Shown in pieces: positions 9,396-21,335 of a DNA stretch of 64,000 bases. Both the position numbers and the translations under genes were made by a program. The stretch spans positions 1,945,799 to 2,009,798 of the forward strand of contig JAVSML010000029.1 of assembly GCA_038503035.1 (NCBI GenBank), read 5' to 3'. The stretch's first letter is position 1, and the number at the start of each line of letters is the position of its first letter. The stretch comes from Crocodylus rhombifer. Taxonomy: Eukaryota > Chordata > Crocodylia > Crocodylidae. A model generated the notes under the pieces. That model had not been told where the DNA came from. It did no database searches and saw nothing but the letters and a program-made list of their open reading frames with translations.

Positions 9396-12300
9396 ATATT
9401 TACACTTACTTTAAGACCCCTCTAATCTTCTAGAGCAGTTTAAACCCAGATTGGTGTAAATGAGAACCTGTTCCTCTACTTTTCGAACTTCTGTTATACA
9501 GAGATCAGTTGTATTATGAAGTCTCCTTGATTATCTTCCTTATATTGTTTGATTTTCTACATAGTAATATCTTGAAAAGGCTTCTGCAGCTCACAATAGT
9601 AGATTACTTTCCAGTATTTTATGTGTAACTTCCTTTGCTGAGGAGGCCAGACTCTAGGTTAACTTCTGGAAGTAACTCTGGAAACTAATTTTCAGGCAAA
9701 GCTCCAAGAAAAAGAGGCACATGTTGAGGAACTGACATAATTTTTTAACACCACAACCAGCATATTTCTCCAGGCAAACACAGCCAAAATCAGTTGCCAA
9801 AAGCAATATTGATCTAGTCCTTCATCCAATCAACAAATGCCATTGTTTATAAGATATAACTTTTCTTGGTTAAAGTTCAAAGTTAATCTCCAAGGACTTT
9901 CAAAACTATTAAAATGAGAGGATTTAGATTTCCAAAAAATCCTGGCTTGCTTTCTGCCTCAGTGGGTATTCTAAGTTATCAGATGGAAACTGTCCATAGA
10001 ATCCTGTTAGTTTTTATATAGCGTGCAACCAAATCCTAGGGCATCAAAGTGTGTGTGTTTAAGATAATGCATTCTACAAATCTTACAGTCAGCAAGGCTA
10101 CTAAAATTTGGGATCACCAGGATTTATTTTGAACCTAAGAAAAGTGTTGCACTAGGATTAAATGAAATTTGCAGCATCTCTGAGTTATTGCAGAATAATT
10201 TATTGTGGGATGCAGAATTCCATGAGCTTGGGCTCTTATAGCTGTAAATCCACAAAATCACTTCATTGGTATAAAATTTATTTAACATTTTCCTGTGCAA
10301 TGTTTGTCCAGCAGAACCAGTCAAATGCTGCTTTTTATCATAATAGCTATGCAGGACCAGAAATAGACAAACCCACAAAATTCAACACAGATGTTTATGG
10401 TTTTATTTACTTAAGGATTCTGAAGATCCTTCCCAGTTTAAACCAAGCACAGGACTCTACATCCAGCCTCCTTCTAGGTTGCTGTCAGACACTAAACAAG
10501 CATTGGACAACCCACAACCACTTAACCTGCACGGCAGAATAGGATTTATTGACTGATCTTCTGAAACATGTGCAGGGGCCAAGGAGGAACAATTCCCAAA
10601 ACAGTTTTGAATGACAAACTAAACAATGTGTAAATTTTCCTTCCAAGGATCCTTTCCTGTCACTCAGCCTTGCTACAGTATTAAGTCATTAGCATACCCT
10701 TTGGCCCCACATAATCCTAAATTAATACTTCTTTCAATGACTATCCCACTGTTGGGAATGGGATGCCCTCTGATAACCGTTTCCACTTCTTTTGATTCAA
10801 TGGCCTAAGATAGTTAAGATATTAAGAATCAGAGCTTGTTTTCTGTGCGTGTACATGCACATGTGTATGTGTATATACATGTGTATAAGACTGAGGGTTT
10901 CTGTCTAGTCACACGGTAGAGAACAGTAGTTGAGATTACTCCTACCAAGAAAGTTTACATAGTGATCCTGGATCTGGCAGGTTGGAATCAGAGGAAGCAT
11001 GGCACGATGGGACCCACAGTCTCTCAAAGATGAAATACCTTATAAGAAAGTATTCAAATCCAGACTGTTTTCTGTAAATTATGTGTGGATTTTGCTGTAG
11101 TAAAATGCCTGAATTACTACCCTAGATTCACCCCTAATTCTACCAGTTTTGCCCCTGAAATGATACTTGACTGAGGTCCAGTATATGGTAACCAAGATGC
11201 AGTATGAAAAATCTGGTGTTACTGAAGGGAGATTTGGTACCGAGTGTGAAAAGGGTGTTGCCTTTTAAAAATATGCTTATAGTCCCTTGGGTCTTCTTGT
11301 AAGTGGAAAAAATAAGAACTTGGGCTGTTTACGGCTGCAAAAACACAGAGAAGTCCTTGATTTTTCCATAAGTTGTGCGTTACTGTGGTCTTACAGTATG
11401 CTCTGTTTTAGCTTTTGGGTTTTAATAGTCCCAGCATGGAATCTGTGGTAAGATATATATTCTGTGCAGTTCCTTTTATTATTTATACAAAAGAGAACTG
11501 ATTCCTTGGAAGGAAGCCTCTGGTCCCTAGCTGCTGTCTTGCTATAATCCATCATGTTGTTGTCTGAGGACTTTCAAAAGCACAGTACTGTGAATCAGAT
11601 GGAGCTTCATGTGAATAGACAGAGTAGTGTCTACTCCTATCACTTGTCAGGTGAACTCTCTTTTCCTCCATTAGTGCTGACTGGTATTTTTTTCTATAAA
11701 ATCAAAGCAAGTGCTTCCCAGTGTTTTTGTTTCTCTTCTCCGTTGCCATCTTATCATAGATGCTAGCCTTTACAAAAGGGATAGGACCATAAGCCTGTCC
11801 TTTTCCGTGCCAGCCAGTAGACTCAGATACCTATCTCCTTAGGTGGTTTTTTCCTTTGAAATATTAAGTCATAGGCTCCTAAGATTGCTTCTACACTTGA
11901 AACACTGACCCTTTTTCATTCTTCTTTTCTTGGAAACCTGTATGAGTTCTTACTTAAAAGTGGGGTTCATTGTCAGATTTTTTTCTCTTCAGCAGGTCTG
12001 AAGTGAATATTTTGAGATTCAGCTCTCTCTTAGGCAGCTAATTCAAAATATTTGGTATTATAATCTACTGCCAATAAATACTCATTTCTCCATTCCCTGA
12101 GGACTAGTTTGTTCCTAGAATTTGCCACAGGTGACATGGAAGTTCATGAATGATAAGTGTTTCTTTTTGCTGACAATTTCACATTTTCTTTTTGCTGTTG
12201 ACATTTAAACAAGGTTTTCTGCTGACAGTATGCTAAATTCTTCTCCTTGCCCAGAAGAACCTAGTCAAAATATCACTTTTAGTGCTTGCTTTTACATTCT

Positions 12301-13367
12301 TTAATTCCCAGTTGTCTTAGATGAGTTATTTTTAATTGATCTAATGATTACTACTATTAAATTCTTTTATTTGTTCTTTTGCTTTTGTATCTCATTTCTG
12401 CAATTTCAGCAATCTGTGTGAGAGGACTGATGTGTCACTCCTTTTTTTATGAAGGAGCCAGCTGTTTTGTTTTAGTACTTTCAATAGTGTATCTTTGTGT
12501 GTGAGGTATATGTTATACACATACATGGACAGTCTTGACTTAACTATATTTTGTTCATTTATCAGTGGGTGGCTATATGAATCCCTATGCTAATTAATTG
12601 TTTCCTCTTCCCCTTTGCAATCGAAGACCGTGATGGTTTTCATTCCGGTATGTTCTAACATTTTTTTCCCATTATTTAATGTTGAAAATTCTCAGTCAAA
12701 ATGGCTGTAACTTCATTAACAGACTGTTGGCTTTCCTGTTTTAGTAATCACACTTGGCTTTTTCTTCTTTTTCCCCCCCAATTCTAGTTTGTCTTCTGCC
12801 ACAGTTTTTCTTAGGGTGTATGCAACCAGAAGCATCTCAGATGTTATAGGGTCTAGTGAGCACACACTAGTGTATTTTATAAATATTTGTTTTCATTGTA
12901 ATTAATACTTGGTGCAGGTATATTAGATCCAGATTTACACAGGTTGTTAATGCTTGGGATGCTTTTGAGTTAAAACTGAAGTGGATGCAGTATTAGAGAA
13001 AATACATTGGTAGTATTGCTTGGATGAACTAAAGAATTTAGGGGATTTTTTCCCCTCTGACTGAAGCTATGAACTACTTTGAACGTGGATAATAGTGTAC
13101 TATTACACTATAATATGCTTGATTTTTTTTTCTGTAGTGCCTGGGATGGTATAGACTGCACGGGAAAAATCTCTCTTACTTGTTTTTCCTTTAAGTATTA
13201 TAAATATCTGTATCAATTTCAATTATATTTCATAACTAAGAATGAAAGCCTGGATGCATGTCAGAATCTTCCTGAAAAATACTATCTGAGCTAGCAAAGA
13301 GTACAACAAATGTTATGGAGTGGTACAAATTCAAAACCTGGGCTTCAGGGGCAGCTAATACAAAGTA
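9396..13367. other. AT-rich intergenic DNA, nothing recognised
   Basis: About 4 kb of low-GC sequence. An alternating purine/pyrimidine patch lies at about 10850-10890. The longest frame (126 codons, + strand, 10162-10542) shows no recognisable domain or codon bias. No exon, RNA gene or clear repeat family was recognised. Confidence 0.45.
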
Positions 13368-13735
13368 TTTCATAGATTTTATAGACATGAGGGCTGGAAG
13401 GGACCTTGGGAGTTCATCGAGTCCAGCCCCCTGCCCAAAGGGCAGGAAGTCAGCTGGGGTCATAGGATCCCAGCAAGATAAGCATCCAATTTACTCTTGA
13501 AGGTGTTCAATGTAGGTGCTTGAACCACCTCCGATGGCAGGCTGTTCCAGACCTTGGGGGCTCGGACAGTAAAGAAATTCTTCCTTATGTCCAGCCTTGC
13601 AGGAGTTTGAAATGTTTGAGAAACGGTCTTGCAGGCGTTTGAGAAACAGTCTTGCAGGCATTTGTGACTGTTCAACCTTGTCATCCCTTGGGGCGCTCTG
13701 GTGAACAAACGTTCCCCCCGATACTGGTGGTCATC
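13368..13735 (-). mobile_element. CR1 LINE 3' end with reverse transcriptase C-terminal remnant
   Basis: Read on the minus strand, the sequence ends in the CR1 3' tail ('...ctatgaaatactttg' at the left boundary) and includes the conserved 'ggctggactcgatgaactccc' type block. An 82-codon minus frame (13460-13708) carries the typical end of the CR1 ORF2 protein, with FFTVRAPKVWNSLPSEVV and FKSKLDAYLAGIL. The copy is 5'-truncated. Within it a piece of about 22 bp ('gtcttgcaggcgtttgagaaac') is tandemly repeated about three times at 13605-13665, which is unusual for CR1. Confidence 0.9.
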
Positions 13736-14919
13736 ACTGGGCTCTCTGTGTGCTTGAGGAGGGGATAGAAAAACAAGGACAATGGAGTTAGGTCCTGACT
13801 CAGAGCAACACTAAACATATGGTTACCAATGTGACAACTGACTGTTTGCTGAAAAATAAGTACGTGTTTAAGTGTTTAGCTGCTTCGGAAAAGAGCTTTA
13901 ATACTCCAGTGGAATAATAAGGTTCTGTTCCTACCCTGACTGGGTAACGGTAGGCAATTTTCTTTAAAAGCTGATGATCTGGTTAGGATTACAAAGGCCA
14001 GCTCTACTCTGGTTATAACTCCTGCTTACACATAGTTCTTGTTTTAATGCTGTTCTTGTTTTTCCCTTTTTAAAATGGGAAAATGAAGAAGTTAGTTTGA
14101 ATAAAACCACACTCATGAAATCTGGCTTTTTAAAGACTAGTTGTCAATGACTTGGATGTTTTCTTCCATGGACACGCAATTATTCCTAAAAACTGGCCAT
14201 CACAAATATCAGTCCTGTATTGATTTGGTCCATTTGACTGTCAGCTAGTAAATAAAGTAGCCACATACGAAATAAGTAATAAAACATACAGGGCCGAATC
14301 TTAGCAAATATGCGCAATGGCATCACTCTTGCTGCCATCTAATTGCCCTCCTACTGTGTGAGGAAAAGCAGTTTGGTCTTTTGATTGCCAGCTTCAGGGT
14401 CTTGCTGGGCCAAAATCTGCTCAGTTACAGTGTCCAGTATGTACAAGTATGGCATTTCCTGAGAGCAGTGTGTGGCATTTCCTGTTTGTAGCCCTGAAAT
14501 CTAAATAGCTACAGGGACAAAGTGGTTGCTCATTTAGGCTCCATCTGAGATGAGATCCAGAAAGCAGACAAGGTGTGCAATACACGGAAGATATGTAAGT
14601 AGCAAAAAGAGGTGCAGAGGACCAGTGCAAAGAATTTTGGAGTTTTCTTTGAAGAAAAATAAGACAGAGTGAACCTGTTGTAGACAATAGCTGCCCAATG
14701 AGCCTAATCTCCTGTTTGTTCTACCCAGACAGCTCCTGCTGGTATCCATGGAGTTATACACATGTAACTGGGAGGAGTATTAGTCCACCATGTTGGTGTT
14801 ACACAACGTATAAAAAACTTGAAAACATAACACCTTTAACATTAGGTGACAAAAAGTGCTATATAAATAACAGGATGTTTCCTCCTAAGGCAGGAAACTA
14901 TTTTAAAAAAAACATCAAA
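13736..14919. other. AT-rich intergenic, nothing recognised
   Basis: No coding or RNA gene and no clear repeat was seen between the CR1 copy and the LTR. Confidence 0.45.
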
Positions 14920-15030
14920 GCCCATGTCACAAGGGTTCAGGACAGCTGCCAATCACCAGGGCAGCTCAGCTGCCAGTTGCTGGGCCAACCGTATTGGTCA
15001 GGTGGCCAGAAGGGGGCAGGGCCAGGCCTT

Positions 15031-15036
15031 TATAAA
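15031..15036 (+). promoter_or_regulatory. TATA box of the solo LTR
   Basis: TATAAA lies 106 bp from the LTR start, just after the conserved GGGCAGGGCCAGGCC. The minus-strand relative at 37434-38372 has TATATAAA in the same context, and the 53-kb copy has lost it (CATACAAA). The shared position supports a real LTR promoter. Confidence 0.6.
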
Positions 15037-15808
15037 CAGCCCAGGCCGGAGCCTAGTGGGCAGTTCCCTTCTGGCAGCCGAAGGAGCAGGGGGCTCTGCA
15101 GGGGAGTTGAGCCGAGGCGAGCAGATTGATAGAATGAGCAGCTGCATCACGGCGCGGGTGGAGAGAACCCTGACTAGGAGGCTTTACTGGAAAGCCAGGT
15201 GGGACCTGGACCTTATGTTATAGCCAGAAGGTTTATTGTTGTGTTGCAGCCGGTTGGCTCATGGCTTTTGTGTTCCCTGTTTGATATTGCTAACACCGGA
15301 GGACCGGGTGAGGCTGTAGGGGTGCGAGGAGGCCTCATGGGAGCTCCCCAGTTGCTTGGGGATTCCCGGTGCCCTGTGCGGGCAAAAGAGTGGTGCCTGG
15401 GATGGCACAGCTGTTTGGTGCCAAGGCGGCACAGCGGGTAGCCCTGTATGGGCGATAGTGAGAGACCCGAGCAGGACAGAGGACCCTGCCCGAGGGTCCT
15501 AGCACCAGAGTGAAGCCTGTAGGGACTCATGTTGGGCTCCAGGTGTGGGAGCCACACGAGTGAAAGCCTAGGGTAGGTGCTGTAAAGGCGACTAGCCCAG
15601 TGAGGGCGAATCCGTGGCTATATAGAGACCGGGGAAGGTGCCGAGAAGCCGTGGGAGTGGGCACGTGTTGAAGAGAGGCCCCAGGCGGGGCACGGGTAGC
15701 AAGAAGCAACCCCAAGAGCATGTATGATTGACAGTCACCCCAGGAGGGGTACGGCCTAGAAGGCGTTCCGGAGGGTTTCCGCAGTAATAGGAACCCCGAG
15801 GAACCCAT

Positions 15809-15975
15809 AGGGGCCAGGTAAGGCTCCGGCCGCCTGAGCCTAACTGGACACATATTATTGACAGGACCCAAAAGGGCCAGAGAGGCCAGGTAAGGCTTAG
15901 GTTGCCTGAGCCTAATTGGACACTTATTATTGACAGGAACCCAGAGGGGCCAGGAGAGGCTTAGGCCACCAACCC
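15809..15975 (+). repeat. 72-bp tandem repeat in the LTR
   Basis: Units containing GCCTGAGCCTAACTGGACAC (15832) and GCCTGAGCCTAATTGGACAC (15904) lie 72 bp apart, followed by a partial third unit. They include 'tattattgacagga' and 'ggggccag'. Confidence 0.8.
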
Positions 15976-16023
15976 CAGTGGGTAAAAGCACCACCAGTAA
16001 GCCCGATAGGGCTAATTAGTAGA

Positions 16024-16163
16024 GGGGCGTCGGTCGCGTGACAAGCCCAGGGGGCGCCAGGCAAGGGGCNNNNNNNNNNAGGGGCGTCGGTCGCGTGACA
16101 AGCCCAGGGGGCGCCAGGCAAGGGGCGTCGGTCGCGTGACAAGCCCAGGGGCGCTGGGCAGGG
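16024..16163 (+). repeat. 41-bp GC-rich tandem repeat interrupted by an assembly gap
   Basis: Units beginning GGGGCGTCGGTCGCGTGACA start at 16024, 16081 and 16122. The last two are 41 bp apart and nearly identical. A run of 10 N at 16070-16079 sits inside the array, so the true copy number is unknown. Confidence 0.85.
16070..16079. other. Assembly gap (10 N)
   Basis: Ten N characters occur within the 41-bp tandem array. The gap size is probably a placeholder. Confidence 0.99.
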
Positions 16164-16464
16164 CGCAGAGAAGAGAAGGACCTGACAACGTCTGGAAGAG
16201 CAGCGAGGCTTGGGGCGTGCTAAAGGGGAGGTAGGAGGCATGCATACACCTTAAGGCTCGGGTGTATCGAGTCACCCCATACGGAACAGGGGATAGTTCA
16301 GCAAATACCGTTGGTTAGGAGATAAAAGGCAGCCTCCCTAATTGAACCATTTACCGGCAAAGACATGGCGGGCAAGGATAGAGGGTGCTGGATTGCCTAA
16401 TTGACACGGTAGGGGGCGCTAGTGGGATCACGGCCACTCCTGCGCCCCACTCCGTGACAGCCCA

Positions 16465-17746
16465 CAACACAGAAATATTGTAATTGTAAAGTAGCAAGGG
16501 CTTGCACACTTCATTTTCCAGGAATCTGGAATACCATAAAGACTATGGGCTTCCTGTTTTTGACTCCAAGGAGCCCAAGCATCACAGATTCTAAAAGTAT
16601 CATTTTTTGAGTGCACAGCATAAGATAAAGCTTGAGACTAGTTTAATTCCAACTTGAACAGGTACCAGTGGAAACGTTCCTTCCTTCTCAACACAGTTCT
16701 ATGTTGTTTAGCTATAAAAGCACAGGGAGTTCAAGAAATAGGAAGCTATGGACTTCATATTGTACTATATTATATATTAGTGCATTTACTGATGCTGTAT
16801 TTAGGCATGTGTTTATGACATAAAAAAGGATGCATCTTGCAGAGCAACCCATAGTAATAAAACATTTCTGCTGCTGCCTCTGAAAATGGTACTAAACATC
16901 CAATGGTTTCTATTGGATTCCCAGAAGCTGAGCAGTTGTAGAGAAAGTTAACTTTCTCTCTAGGAAAATAGAAAGCATTACTCTGAATTTCCTGTTTATT
17001 CCTGAGGTATTTGCTCAATTTAAACAACACAAACCAGCAAAGGCTCTTGCTATATTTCCTTCATACAGAGTAACTGCCTGTAATTCCAAGTGTTAAAGAG
17101 ACAGCTGTCTTTCCATATGTAAGAGTAACTTTCAACTCTTATCTGCTAGAGCTTCAGTTGTCGCCCTCTAGGCTTCAGAAATGTCTTTTGGGATTTAATG
17201 CAAAACAAGAGCTGGCCAAATCTGGGAGCTTGTCATTTGGGGAAAATTCTGACATTTTGAAATTTGGTTTGTTTTGAATCCAAATGAAATAATTTCCTGT
17301 GAAATGTTCTGCAGCATAGAAATAATTTTAAAAATTAAATTTACAGGCACTGACATATGCTTTTCCTAAACTGAAATATGCTGTCTAGAGACTCTTGCAG
17401 GTGTTCAGTTAAAATCACTGCTATTCAGTGCAGACAGCAGTGACATTGACAAGGATCATGTGACTGTCACTCAGCAGCTGTCACAGTCTTCAAAGGCTGG
17501 CAGGATTGGGCAGCCACTGGATCCAGCAGGCCTGAGAAGCTGAAAGTGCTGGGGTGATCAGCCCTGGTCAGCCTGCCTGGTGGGTGGGGCTCTCTGCGAG
17601 TCTGCTCTGCAGCAGGCAGTCTGGGAATCCTAAAAACTTTGGCTTGAAAGGTGGGTCTTAGGGAGTTTCAGGATTCCTGCTGCAGAGGGGAGCTGAGCCC
17701 TGATTAAAGCCCTAGTCCAAGAGCTTTCAAGCTCTCAGCTTCTGTG
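16465..17746. other. Intergenic, nothing recognised
   Basis: AT-rich sequence to about 17400, then moderately GC-rich (17440-17780) without a clear repeat boundary. Confidence 0.45.
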
Positions 17747-17783
17747 ATGAGGAGCCTTGAGGCCCTGGGGATCTTGCTCTTGG
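17747..17783 (+). other. Possible short signal-peptide-like exon (unsupported)
   Basis: An ATG opens MRSLEALGILLLG, a basic start followed by a hydrophobic run, and meets a GTGAGT donor after 37 nt (phase 1). This is how many secreted-protein first exons look. No upstream TATA box, no downstream exon and no named family could be tied to it, so it may be chance in a GC-rich repeat-like block. Confidence 0.15.
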
Positions 17784-18065
17784 GTGAGTCTTCCCAGTAA
17801 TTGTAAGCAGCTCATCAAGGAAGCTGGTAAAAAGCCAGCCAAGACCCTGGTGAAAACCTGCATGTGAATATACCAATATACCTTTTCCCCTACCCCCACC
17901 CCTTACAATGTTGAATAATGAGGATTTTCTATCAAAATTTCATCAGAAAAATTCTGACCAGCTACAGTTAAATCCCATGTCATGCTCTGCTTTAGGCCTC
18001 TCCTAGGAGTTTTGCTGCATTGTGATTTATAGTAGGAATACAGGAACATCCCAAATCTACTAAAC

Positions 18066-18291
18066 CAGGGATCAGCAGCCTTTTAGGAGCAACAGGCTGG
18101 AATAATACAATTCAGGCCAAAGATGGACCACCACTTGTGACCCAGCTGCTGCCACTTCCTCTGCCACCGACAAGCTGCTGAATGTTGCTGATCCCTCTGC
18201 CACAAAATAGTTAATGACCTAGCTTCACAGGGCAGATGAAATTGCTTCTCAGGCCTGATCCAGCCTGTGGGCTATAGGTTTTTGACCCCTG
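18066..18291 (+). mobile_element. hAT-type MITE, 226 bp
   Basis: It starts CAGGGATCAGCAGCC and ends GGTTTTTGACCCCTG, imperfect inverted termini. The flanks are TACTAAAC and AACTAAAT, a 6-of-8 match consistent with a decayed 8-bp hAT duplication. The inner text 'aatacaattcaggcc' and 'gatccagcctgtgggctataggtt' is typical of this widespread non-autonomous hAT type. Confidence 0.75.
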
Positions 18292-19393
18292 AACTAAATA
18301 ATACATCACATTTGTTGTCCTAGAAGTTGCAAGGCTTTGAAGGCCATGGAAAGAATTGAATCCCAAAGGGTGAGATACTCAGCTGTGAAAGCTCAGCTAC
18401 CAGTTCTGTTGGTTTTAACCCCAACAAAGAGATCTAAACCTCTCTCCTGATATTAATTGCCATATCTGGACATAGGCTAAGATGTTGTTTTTCAGACACT
18501 CAGGTCCCTAGAACACACCAAGTATTAACACCAATACCTTAAATTGAATCTTGAAATGAAAGTCAGTGAAAAAATTCTGGCATAGTTTTACATGTTTACA
18601 AAAAATCGCCTGACTTAGGAACTTCATTAGATGGGACAGATACCTGCCTTTCTCATTTCTTCAAATGCATCCAGGTGCATCCTATTAAGCATCCTATAAT
18701 CTCACTCCAGGACGAGCTGTCTACTTTTACCTCAATTCCCATGTTTGCACAAGGGATACAGACATAAGGCAGAATTTGTTGATGACAATAAAAGACAAAT
18801 TATGATGGGCTACAACTTTATCAGCTTTTTGGTCAGAGTTGAAATCCGCTTCAAATAGACATTTCAGTGAAATGCATGTAATTTCACTTGGGGTGAAATT
18901 AATGGAAGTTTGCTATTCACTTCAGTAAGGGCAGGATTTATCTTTGGTGAAATACTGTTCATTAAGTGAACAGTGAAGTGTCTTATTAAGGCAGATCTAT
19001 ACTGTCACCAAAGAGCCCAAGGATGACTGTACTAATCCTTTTAACTTGCACATGAAACACATCAGTTACTAGGTTGAAACAGTTGTACACATCTGGTGGG
19101 ATTTCTAGAATATGTTGCACAATAAACATCGTGTATAAAAATTATAAAGCTAGAACAGACTGATTCAATTGACTACTAATTTTTAGGAGCATTTTTGTAA
19201 TGGTCATCTCTCTTTTGTATTTAGGTGCCTCAGGCCAAGTTCATCTATCTTTAGTATCTTATTCTTCAAAGTAGCCAATACCAGATTCTTTGCAGGTATA
19301 ACTACCCCTCTTATTTGTTTTTAATTCTATAGTCCTTTAATACTGGGAGAAATGTTGTTCCAACCCCATCCTAGCTCGTAATCAGCATAGCTA
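18292..19393. other. AT-rich intergenic, nothing recognised
   Basis: No exon or clear repeat end was seen. Confidence 0.45.
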
Positions 19394-20209
19394 GGGACAG
19401 ACATTATACATAAACCAGTTCAAATGATCAGAAACTGGTTTAAACTTGTAACAGAACAGATGTTCAGTGCACATAAACCAGTTTGAAAATGGTTGAAACC
19501 AGTTTGAGATAAATCTGGTTGAATGTAGTATCAGACTTAACTGATTTGGGTCAAATCGGTTTATGCAATGTCTATCCCAGAACCCTTCTTGATTTAAGTT
19601 AAATCAACCCCACAGCATCCTGGCATGCTCTCTGAGCTGGTCTCTCTGGGCCGCAGCAGAGCTGGCCCCTCCCCTCTGCTCCCTGGTTGTAGCTCCAGCA
19701 GAGACTTCGGGCATCTGCCTGGCTTCCCCCTGCTCTCTCCATCCTCTCACCACTCACTCCCTGATAAGCAGGGATTCCCCACTCCCCTCTGTCTTACACA
19801 GACACCTCTCAGCCTTAGCTAGCATACCACATACTGGTTACAGTTCGTTCTGTGGGAGACAGGACTGTGTCCAGTTAGGGCTTTTTAGAGCTAATCAACA
19901 GGTAGCTGTGGGGTGATAAATGCTGATAAGAGAGCTGATAAATGTTCTGTTATCAACAGCGGGGCGAGGGGCAAACCTGTCCCTAATCAGAGCGTCCTGC
20001 TGGGGCCTGGCCATGCCCCACCATCTCAGCACTATGGAAGGGAAAGGCGGACTACTCTCATGCCCCACAACTTCTATCCTGAGCCACTGCAGGCATGTGC
20101 CTGCATTTCTGGGATGTCTGTGTGGTTACAAACTGGTTTAACCTAGCTAGTTCGACTAACCTGCAAAGACTGAATCAATTCAGACTTAGGCTTTTTGAAT
20201 GTCTGTCCC
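19394..20209 (+). mobile_element. TIR element, family T, copy 1
   Basis: The start GGGACAGACATT and end ATGTCTGTCCC are inverted repeats, and TA stands on both sides (19392-19393 and 20210-20211). The first 190 bp carry repeated 'aaaccagtt' and 'aactggttt' motifs and end in a second, internal inverted copy of the terminus ('tctatcccag'). The centre is GC-rich and the last 110 bp contain 'ctgcaaagactgaatcaattcag'. No transposase. Copies 2-4 lie at 46674, 52839 and 28923. TA flanks suggest a TA-targeting superfamily but do not prove one. Confidence 0.75.
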
Positions 20210-20645
20210 TAGCCCATATGTTTTGAGCTTATGCTCCTTGTTTAACTAAAAAGTAAAATGCAAAGAATTTCAGAACTGGCCATCCCTCCCATTAGGGAGT
20301 AACTCTGCTCTTTTGATACTGTATGAACAAATCTACAGGAAACTTTCTAAACTTTGCTGAAAAAATACCTAGTATAGCAGAGGAACGGCTGCTGAGACAG
20401 TCAGAATTCCTTTTTCCCTTTCCACAAGATCAATTTTTTTATATAAACTAAGATTAATACTTACAGAAAGATGTTTATTGTTAATTGTAAACTCTTGCAC
20501 TGTAGCATTCCTCATTCCCCTCCACCCCCAAAACATTTTATATATTAAAAATAAAATACTGGGAAAATAGTGTGATTGGTTCTTAATTTTTACCATACAT
20601 TTTCATTATAATATGACTTCAGGGACTATTGCGATGAACTGTAGG
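20210..20645. other. AT-rich intergenic
   Basis: Nothing recognised. Confidence 0.4.
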
Positions 20646-21335
20646 TCCAGATCCAGACGTGCAGATATGTGCCGTTTGTAGTCCCACAAACCTCTTTGCA
20701 TTGCCACTAACTGCATGTGTTGCACATTAAACCATGCTCCCAGTAGCAAAAAAAATAAACCCCTGAAGAAAAAAGCTGTACAAAGCTCACCAAGGTGGCA
20801 TGTGCCAGGACAAATGTAGAGATGGGGGAACAGGCATCCTAGGACCTGCAGCCCAGGACCTACTTCCTGGACTGGCTGCTCCCCTGTCTCCATGTGCCTC
20901 AGTCTGGGGGCTCTGCTGCAGAACCTCCACACTGAGGCACACTGCGCCCCAGCCAGCCATGGAGCAGCTCCCCTGCCTCAAAGCTGCTTGCTCCTCCATC
21001 TTGAGGCATGCTGCATCCCAGCCAGCCTGGCAACGGCTAGCCACGGACCTCTGGGTGCCTTAGAGCAGGGGCTCTGCAGCACAAAGGCGGGGAAGCAGGC
21101 AGCTCTGGGCTGCCTACTCCCCAGTCTCCATGTGCCATTCCTCGGCTGGGTAAGGTACAGGGTGTCTCAGTGCTGGGGCTGTCTGCCAGCTAGCACCGCA
21201 CTGAGGCACCCCGTGTCCTAGCCAGGCCCCCCCCTGCAGTACATGGAGCACTGCAGCACAAAGTAGCGGCACATATTTGTGCCGCTGCTATTTGTGCTCC
21301 TGCATGCATGCCCCTGCTCTTGTGGATGTGGCCTA
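20646..21335. repeat. GC-rich repeat, probably a non-autonomous DNA element
   Basis: The ends contain related inverted text ('gacgtgcagatatgtgccg' at 20655 and 'cggcacatatttgtgccg' at 21267). The centre is GC-rich and internally repetitive, with 'ctccatgtgcc' and 'ccccagccagcc' recurring. Frames of 85-109 codons in it show no domain. Confidence 0.4.

Larger units (their letters stand above)
14925..16459 (+). mobile_element. Solo LTR, TG...CA, 5-bp target duplication
   Basis: The element starts TGTCACAAGGG and ends CCGTGACA. It is flanked by a perfect 5-bp duplication, GCCCA, at 14920-14924 and 16460-16464. It carries a promoter-like TATAAA at 15031. No gag, pol or env sequence is attached, so it is a solo LTR left by recombination between two LTRs, as is common for endogenous retroviruses and related retroelements. 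Length is 1535 bp including a 10-N gap. Relatives at 37434-38372 and 52982-53915 are about 935 bp. The extra length lies in two tandem-repeat zones. Confidence 0.88.

Noticed and set aside
13460..13708. 82-codon minus-strand frame as a possible host gene
   Set aside because: It is the C-terminal end of the CR1 LINE ORF2 protein.
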